Assembly: GCF_038066715.1 (NCBI RefSeq)
Contig: NZ_JBBUKT010000001.1
Location: forward strand, 496,001 to 560,000
Direction of reading: 5' to 3'
DNA: 64,000 nucleotides
Source of the DNA: Luteolibacter sp. Y139
GTDB lineage: Bacteria > Verrucomicrobiota > Verrucomicrobiia > Verrucomicrobiales > Akkermansiaceae
Shown here: in pieces, positions 59,454 through 64,000 of the stretch
How positions within the stretch are numbered: the first letter of the stretch is position 1
How the letters are laid out: the number at the start of each line of letters is the position of its first letter
Translations under genes and position numbers: made by a program
Notes under the pieces: generated by a model
What the model saw: the letters and a program-made list of their open reading frames with translations, nothing else
Told to the model about the DNA's origin: nothing
Database searches by the model: none

Positions 59454-60053
59454 TCACTCTTGGGCAGTGGTTTTCCTGATGCGGGTCAGGTAAAATGGGG
59501 AGGTCGAGTCGCGGGCTAGCTCTTCCGGAATACGAATGACTCGCGATTGCCGGAGCAACGCTCGACTGCAAAGGGTAAGTGCGATGCCCCCAGCAAGGAG
59601 CGGGACATGAAATCTCCACGCTTCCGGAAAATCGGCAATCAGGCTCCAGGTGCTGACAATGATCAAGGTCAGCCCACAAAGTCCTACCAGAAGTCCTGCT
59701 GCCTCAGTCAGCCCTCCGAGCATCATCCTCCCTGTGCCAGAATCGGACGATGGCGTCACGGGATGGTAGGTACGATACTGCACCACTTGCTGTGTCTCGG
59801 TGATCGAGAAAATTCCTAGAAGAATAAGAGCCATATCGGTCGGCCGAAACGACACACACTCACTTCGGTAAGCAGTCCACGTCGCTTCGAAGATCTCTCG
59901 TCCACCTGAGAATTGCCGCGCTCGCTCTAGACCAAAGTGGGATGATCTCAGTTCAGCATATTGCCGGAGGGCTGCTCCTTGGTTATCGGAAGCTCGACGA
60001 ATCTCATCAAATGTTGGCAGCGCTGCTGACGTCATATCTGCTCTTCCAGCCAA
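59454..60053 (-). CDS. Hypothetical membrane protein
   Basis: A 199-residue protein. A polar N-terminal helix region (LPTFDEIRRASDNQGAALRQYAELRSSHFGLERARQF) precedes three hydrophobic segments (DMALILLGIFSI, GLLVGLCGLTLIIVSTWSLIA and VPLLAGGIALTLCSRALL). No family recognised. The start could be 60053 or the ATG at 60035 (MTSAALPTF). Base composition is somewhat lower in GC than in the core genes. It stands alone in a repeat-rich zone. Confidence 0.6.
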   Translation of the reverse strand: MAGRADMTSAALPTFDEIRRASDNQGAALRQYAELRSSHFGLERARQFSGGREIFEATWTAYRSECVSFRPTDMALILLGIFSITETQQVVQYRTYHPVTPSSDSGTGRMMLGGLTEAAGLLVGLCGLTLIIVSTWSLIADFPEAWRFHVPLLAGGIALTLCSRALLRQSRVIRIPEELARDSTSPFYLTRIRKTTAQE

Positions 60054-60255
60054 AATGTTAGGCTAATCCTGCCCCTATGAAAAGAAAAGCTCGGCCTCCG
60101 CACGAGCCGGATTGCGACCCATCCCGGAAAAGAGCCATTCGGTCGCATGGCCTGCGGCAACCAATGAGATGGGGTCAGGTCCGCATCTGAACAAGCGCGG
60201 CTTTGGCCCGAACAGGATCAGCTTCCTCTCCACACTCCGGCATGCTGCCAGACGA

Positions 60256-60951
60256 TCAAGGACCCTTGACCGCCTCCAGGATTGGAAAAACGAGACCACG
60301 ATAACCGGCGCCGGTGAGTTGGATTCCGTCACTGCTGAGCTTGGCGGGCAATTCACTTCCGAAGACGGGAGAAAGATCCAACCATTCCGCACCAGCCTCC
60401 TTCACGAGTGCGGAAGCCCTGGCATTTGCCTCGGCAATGCTCGCGTTGAGATCGGCGGACGAAGCGGCGGTGGGAATAATCGAGGCAACGATGACCCGGC
60501 CTGCCTTGGCCTTGGCGGCTTTGGCAATCGCGGCGAGGTTTGCTGCGACGCGGTCAGGCGGCACCCCGGCGGAAAGGTCATTGAGCCCGACTTCGACGAG
60601 GCAGATCTTCGTCCCTGCCGGGACTGATGATTGAAGCCGGTCGCGGACTCCCTTGGTCGTGTCACCCTTGATACCGCGATTCGAAATGAAGAATCCGATC
60701 AGCTCCGACCACTCGGCGCCTTCGATACGGGAATCACCAAGAAACACGACCGGACCGGCCGTTCTCATCTCCTCGAAATGCGAGTTGCGGGAGGCGTAAT
60801 AGGCAAGATCGCTCGAAGCTGCATCGCCGCCGCCTTGAGAAGACCGGACGGGATCGCGGTCTTGATCGACGAAAGGCCGGATGGCGAAGCCTCCGGAGAA
60901 TGCCGCGAAGAGCGCGGCAACCCCGAGCGCGGCTTTGGATGCAGTGTTCAC
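60256..60951 (-). CDS. SGNH/GDSL-like hydrolase lacking catalytic His
   Basis: A 231-residue protein with N-terminal hydrophobic helix (signal or anchor). SGNH blocks: GDSRIE (S74), NRGIKGDTT as block II, and GLNDL with N124. The final block, usually DxxH, reads DGIQLTGAGY with D208 and Q211, so the catalytic His is replaced by Gln. The remaining pattern fits platelet-activating-factor acetylhydrolase/TAP-like SGNH enzymes. It is either inactive, binding only, or uses another base. The stop is at 60256; upstream gap 60952-61385 is non-coding. Confidence 0.78.
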   Translation of the reverse strand: MNTASKAALGVAALFAAFSGGFAIRPFVDQDRDPVRSSQGGGDAASSDLAYYASRNSHFEEMRTAGPVVFLGDSRIEGAEWSELIGFFISNRGIKGDTTKGVRDRLQSSVPAGTKICLVEVGLNDLSAGVPPDRVAANLAAIAKAAKAKAGRVIVASIIPTAASSADLNASIAEANARASALVKEAGAEWLDLSPVFGSELPAKLSSDGIQLTGAGYRGLVFPILEAVKGP

Positions 60952-61385
60952 GAGGCACTGCTAGGAGAATCATGAAACAGACGCAAGGCATGGTCAGCAC
61001 TTTGCCATTCGCACCAAACCATTCGGGTCGTATGCCATTGGGGTGGTTACTTGAATTCTGAATTTGTTAGATCCTGCCGCCACGGATGAGGGTGCCACAA
61101 ACGGAATCGGTTCCCGGATGGAGCATTTTCCGGAGCCATCTGCCGCGACTCGACAACGCGCGACGCATCGTCCGCAAACCGGCGAAGAGCCCTCCCGCAG
61201 CATCGACTCCGCCGAACTCCACCATCCCGCTCCGGGACGAACCCCACACCGGCTCAGGATTTCCCAAAGGCCCCCTTAGAAAAACCGATGCCAATCAGAC
61301 GCCAGGCTCGCCACCTCCAAATCGATCCGAATTCCCCAGCAGCATTTCAACTATCCCCACCTCCCACCATCTGATTCATTGCCCC
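60952..61385. other. Non-coding interval upstream of the MEDS gene
   Basis: This 434-nt stretch shows no convincing gene; frames across it have no family pattern. It contains CTTGAATTCTGAATTTGTTAGATCC (61050-61074), which resembles the sequence before the AT-rich lipoprotein (51803-51825). It should carry the promoter of the SGNH gene at its left end. Confidence 0.5.
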
Positions 61386-62048
61386 ATGGACACGATGCAT
61401 GAGGTCATGGAAAACCTGCGCGGGGGAGACCACGCCGCTTTGTTCTATCGCACGCGCGCGGAGCAACTCGCCGTTGTCGTCCCGTTTGTCGCGATCGGTC
61501 TGAAGCGAGGCGAGCGCTGCCTCTACATTGCCGAAGAGAACTGCGTGGCCACCATCATCGACGAACTGGAGAAAGGTGGCGTGGACGTGGCGGCCGCTCA
61601 AAAATCCGGAGCCCTCACCATCTCCACGAAGCACGACACCTACCTGCGCCACGGCATTTTCGAGCCAGCAAAAATGACCGCTGACCTGATGCACGAGGTC
61701 ACCGAATCCATCCGGCTCGGCTACACCGCCTTCCGCGCGACAGGCGAAATGTCTTGGGCACTCACACTCCCTTCCGCCCTCGCCGAATTGTCGGACTACG
61801 AAACCCGGCTGCACGCGCAATTTCCCGGTCAATTCGTCGGCCTCTGCCAGTACGATGAGCGCAGCTTCAGCCCTCGTGTCATCGCGGACATGATTCGCAT
61901 CCATCCCATCGTGATTGCACGCGGCAAACTGATGCAGAACCGTTTTCATCAAGCCGGTGCGACTGTCGAGACACTGCTGCCGGATCTCGTCACGGTCGAT
62001 CAAGTGGTGGATTCGAACATCGATGTTCCGGCAGCGTTGGCCTCCTGA
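61386..62048 (+). CDS. MEDS (DcmR-type sensory) domain protein
   Basis: A 220-residue single-domain protein. MEDS features: DHAALFYRTRAEQLAVVVPFVAIGLKRGERCLYIAEE at the start, then the hydrophobic core ALTISTKHDTYL, and FRATGEMSWAL, YETRLHAQFPGQFVGLCQYD and IARGKLMQNRFH. MEDS domains occur in DcmR and in front of histidine kinases and are thought to sense small ligands. Here no output domain is fused and no kinase lies next to it. The ATG at 61386 begins MDTMHEVMENLRGGDHA; the upstream frame is unsupported. Confidence 0.85.
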   Translation: MDTMHEVMENLRGGDHAALFYRTRAEQLAVVVPFVAIGLKRGERCLYIAEENCVATIIDELEKGGVDVAAAQKSGALTISTKHDTYLRHGIFEPAKMTADLMHEVTESIRLGYTAFRATGEMSWALTLPSALAELSDYETRLHAQFPGQFVGLCQYDERSFSPRVIADMIRIHPIVIARGKLMQNRFHQAGATVETLLPDLVTVDQVVDSNIDVPAALAS

Positions 62049-62148
62049 CACTCCGTCCTGAATCGCGATCCCGGACAGCAGCTTGACCGGCGGATGAGGG
62101 CGGCGCGGAACGAATGCCCCGCCGCTTGCTAGCTGGATGCGCCGATGG

Positions 62149-62331
62149 CTAGCCATCGGCATCCACGCGGCCCCTCTCCTCAAGGCTCGCCACCCGGCGC
62201 TCCAACGACGCAATGGCGGACGTTGTTAGAGCGAGGATCTCCTGGATCCGAATCCGGTCGGCATCGGTTAGGGTCGCAAGTTCCTTCGAGAGGGCTTCAA
62301 AAAGCGGTTCATCATCGCCAGGGGAGTTCAT
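62149..62331 (-). CDS. Small coiled-coil protein (uncertain)
   Basis: A possible 60-residue protein MNSPGDDEPLFEALSKELAT... with a helical C-terminal part (ASLERRVASLEERGRV) that would form a coiled coil. No family recognised. It may be a real small gene because of its regular helix pattern and ATG at 62331, but there is no context support. Confidence 0.35.
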   Translation of the reverse strand: MNSPGDDEPLFEALSKELATLTDADRIRIQEILALTTSAIASLERRVASLEERGRVDADG

Positions 62332-62436
62332 AAGAGGATTGCGATGATCGCCGCGAATCCCGCCGCCCTGCAAGACACGCGTCACTTCGGTTTTTCCGAT
62401 GGCCTCCTTCGGCAAATGCCGTCCGCAGGTCTCGAA

Positions 62437-62515
62437 CTCCGCTACTCCGCTACTCCGCTACTCCGCTACTCCGCTACTCCGCTACTCCGCTACTCCGCTA
62501 CTCCGCTACTCCGCT
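62437..62515. repeat. Tandem octamer repeat (CTCCGCTA)n
   Basis: Nine perfect copies of CTCCGCTA plus a seven-base partial copy, 79 nt in all. About 20 nt later GGTAGCGGAGTTCC (62532-62545) is the reverse complement of the start of the array (GAACTCCGCTAC), so the array sits in the left arm of an inverted repeat. Units of 8 nt are not divisible by 3, so each slip shifts any frame that crosses it. No supported gene in 62332-62756. Confidence 0.9.
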
Positions 62516-62756
62516 CTCTTGGGAATACCGGGGTAGCGGAGTTCCCAGCACAGCTTCTGCTACAGGAAATCCGGCGAACTCCCGTAATTCACTACATACA
62601 CTTACGGGAATACTGAAGTAACCGCCACTCCGCGCCTCGGTTCCGGATTACTCACCCGGATTCACCGCCAGCCAGCTCCAAAAGCATCCGGAAGATCGCA
62701 GCCCTGGCCCGCATTAAACATTGTCACCCCGCACCGCCTCCAAGACGATGCCTGCA

Positions 62757-63842
62757 ATGAACAAGAATACCCCCCGATTCCTCTCCAAGCTCCAGCTCCT
62801 CATCCTGAGCGGCGCACTGGCAACCAATTCCCACGCGCTCCTGCCAACACCCGACGCCCCTCCGGTAAAAGACGGACAAGTCCGGATCGGCGCCTGGAAC
62901 ATCGAGAACCTGGGCCTGAGGGGAGCCCGCGGGGGCGAGACCGCAGCTCCCGAGAAACAGCAGAAGGCCGAGGACCTGGCCGCCTACATCCTGGCCAGCC
63001 ATGTCGATTTGCTCTCATTGGAGGAGATCCATGACGACGACCAGACCACCGACAAGGCCCCGGGAACCGCACCGTGGAAGAGCAAGATCCTCGACGAGAT
63101 CCTGGTGATTCTCGGGAAAGCCACCAACGATAAGTGGCAATATGAACTCACCGGCCCAGGCCCCGACAACGTCCGCTGCCAAATGACCGGGGTTCTCTGG
63201 CGGACATCACGGCTCACCCTGAAAGAAAGAGCACCGCTTCCGGTAAAAGGCGGCAATCACCCTCATCCCTCGATCGAAGCATCGTCCGACGAAGACAACA
63301 AGCTCACCTATTGGACCCGTCGGCCCGAGGCATTCCTCTTCTCCGCGGGAGAGGGCAAAACCGACCTCGCAGTCATCCCTCTCCACATGAAGAGCAATTC
63401 CGATGAGAAGAGTGTCGGCATCGACATGCGAAAAGTGGAAGCCCAGCAATTGATCGATGCCCTGCCTTCGCTGAAAGGCCCCTTTGAAAAGGAAAAGGAC
63501 TGGGTCCTGTTGGGCGACACCAACATCACCCTCGGCGAAAAGAGCGTTCAGGAAATCTGGAAAGACTTCACTGACCTCAATGCGAAAGAGGCACTCACTT
63601 GGATGAATCCTTACTTCAGTGAGAAGCAACCTCCGGGCTCAAGAAACCTCCCGCCAGCTCCCTTCGATCGGATCTTCATCCCCACAGGCCAGCCCGAATT
63701 CAAGCAATCAGAGGAGCACGTCCATGCACCCCTCAACGCTTCCAAGCTTCCCGATCATGAGTGGGTGTCTGAGCACAAACGCTTCCGGTCTGATCACCTG
63801 CTGGTCTGGTGCGATCTCACGGTTGAAAAGGATGATGACTGA
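62757..63842 (+). CDS. Exported endonuclease/exonuclease/phosphatase (EEP) family protein
   Basis: A 361-residue protein with signal peptide (MNKNTPRFLSKLQLLILSGALATNSHA). EEP motifs: IGAWNIENLG (Asn), DLLSLEEIHDD (catalytic Glu), a VIPLHMKS histidine, LLGDTNITLG (Asp and Asn) and FRSDHLLVWCDL (Asp-His at the end). Together these make the Mg-dependent phosphodiesterase/DNase I-like site. Being exported, it may be an extracellular nuclease or sphingomyelinase-like phosphodiesterase. In-frame ATGs at 62748 and 62721 are alternatives. The tail 63843-64000 is non-coding. Confidence 0.85.
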   Translation: MNKNTPRFLSKLQLLILSGALATNSHALLPTPDAPPVKDGQVRIGAWNIENLGLRGARGGETAAPEKQQKAEDLAAYILASHVDLLSLEEIHDDDQTTDKAPGTAPWKSKILDEILVILGKATNDKWQYELTGPGPDNVRCQMTGVLWRTSRLTLKERAPLPVKGGNHPHPSIEASSDEDNKLTYWTRRPEAFLFSAGEGKTDLAVIPLHMKSNSDEKSVGIDMRKVEAQQLIDALPSLKGPFEKEKDWVLLGDTNITLGEKSVQEIWKDFTDLNAKEALTWMNPYFSEKQPPGSRNLPPAPFDRIFIPTGQPEFKQSEEHVHAPLNASKLPDHEWVSEHKRFRSDHLLVWCDLTVEKDDD

Positions 63843-64000
63843 GGCTGCTAGCACGGTGAGTCCCGGCGTTCAGCCCTTGCATGTTGGATTTCCTGAAGCC
63901 CCAGAAATTCACCACTACTCGGCTCAATCCGCCTCACCGGGGACCGATCCTTGAATCTTGAATCCGCTCCACCAATCACCCTTGGTGGAACATCCAGCAG
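63843..64000. other. Trailing non-coding stretch
   Basis: No gene, tRNA or clear terminator is seen. CTTGAATCTTGAATCC (63951-63966) echoes the CTTGAA...TTGAATC motif at 51803 and 61050. Confidence 0.4.

Noticed and set aside
62437..62515. CRISPR-like array
   Set aside because: Octamer units in direct tandem with no spacers.
62344..62616. Plus-strand frame with repeated LRYSATPL peptides
   Set aside because: Translation of the octamer microsatellite; no codon bias or start context to support a protein.

Overview
The window is a high-GC bacterial chromosome segment that reads like a member of the Verrucomicrobiota, probably Verrucomicrobiales near Luteolibacter or Haloferula. This is inferred from family content (DUF5069, large secreted multidomain proteins with a short C-terminal calcium-type linker, paired ABC and DMT genes), from a CdsA signature resembling the chlamydial/PVC form, and from many short palindromic intergenic repeats. 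No rRNA, CRISPR array, complete transposase or intact integrase was found.

Layout. 1-7.7 kb: the N-terminal half of a polyprenyl glycosylphosphotransferase running off the left edge, asd, an isoprenyl diphosphate synthase, a small protein plus HNH endonuclease pair, and a giant tandem DUF3857/transglutaminase-like exported protein. 7.7-12 kb: a MocR-type regulator with an overlapping EamA transporter and a palindromic operator candidate, then a translationally coupled DUF5069-VF530-DUF3445 operon. 12-12.9 kb: tRNA-Thr(CGU) used as the attachment site of a tiny integrative-element remnant, with 47-bp direct repeats, a truncated integrase N-terminus and one small secreted cargo protein. 12.9-29.7 kb: secreted and accessory functions, namely a sorbosone-dehydrogenase/cytochrome c/discoidin protein, a GH95-like glycosidase, a Uma2 nuclease, a second EamA plus DUF4105 pair, a metalloprotease, a Tat-exported phosphoesterase, an ADP-ribosylglycohydrolase and agmatine deiminase.

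30-41 kb: an ABC exporter diverging from a four-gene signalling operon (hybrid kinase with three receivers, CheR, CheB, receiver-kinase-receiver), then dxr and cdsA on the minus strand, and a secreted EF-hand protein. 41-50.5 kb: CysJ-type diflavin reductase, holA, a tandem triplet of paralogous secreted EF-hand proteins under near-identical promoters, tadA, a low-molecular-weight phosphatase and a membrane-anchored parallel beta-helix protein. 50.6-54.2 kb: small secreted or membrane hypotheticals, a relic copy of the purC 5' end, intact purC and a lipoprotein. 54.4-59 kb: a ferric-type ABC importer operon (ATPase, binding protein, fused permease) and tRNA-Leu with an AAG anticodon. 59-64 kb: a membrane protein, an SGNH hydrolase lacking its catalytic His, a stand-alone MEDS protein, an octamer microsatellite and a secreted EEP-family protein.

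The core metabolic genes (asd, isoprenoid synthase, dxr, cdsA, purC, holA, tadA) are scattered among lineage-specific secreted proteins. The most unusual signals are the mini integrative element, the EF-hand triplication, the AAG-anticodon tRNA-Leu together with TadA, several families of palindromic repeats (one of them inside a coding sequence), the purC relic beside AT-rich genes, and an apparently over-frequent heptamer CTGTTAG.
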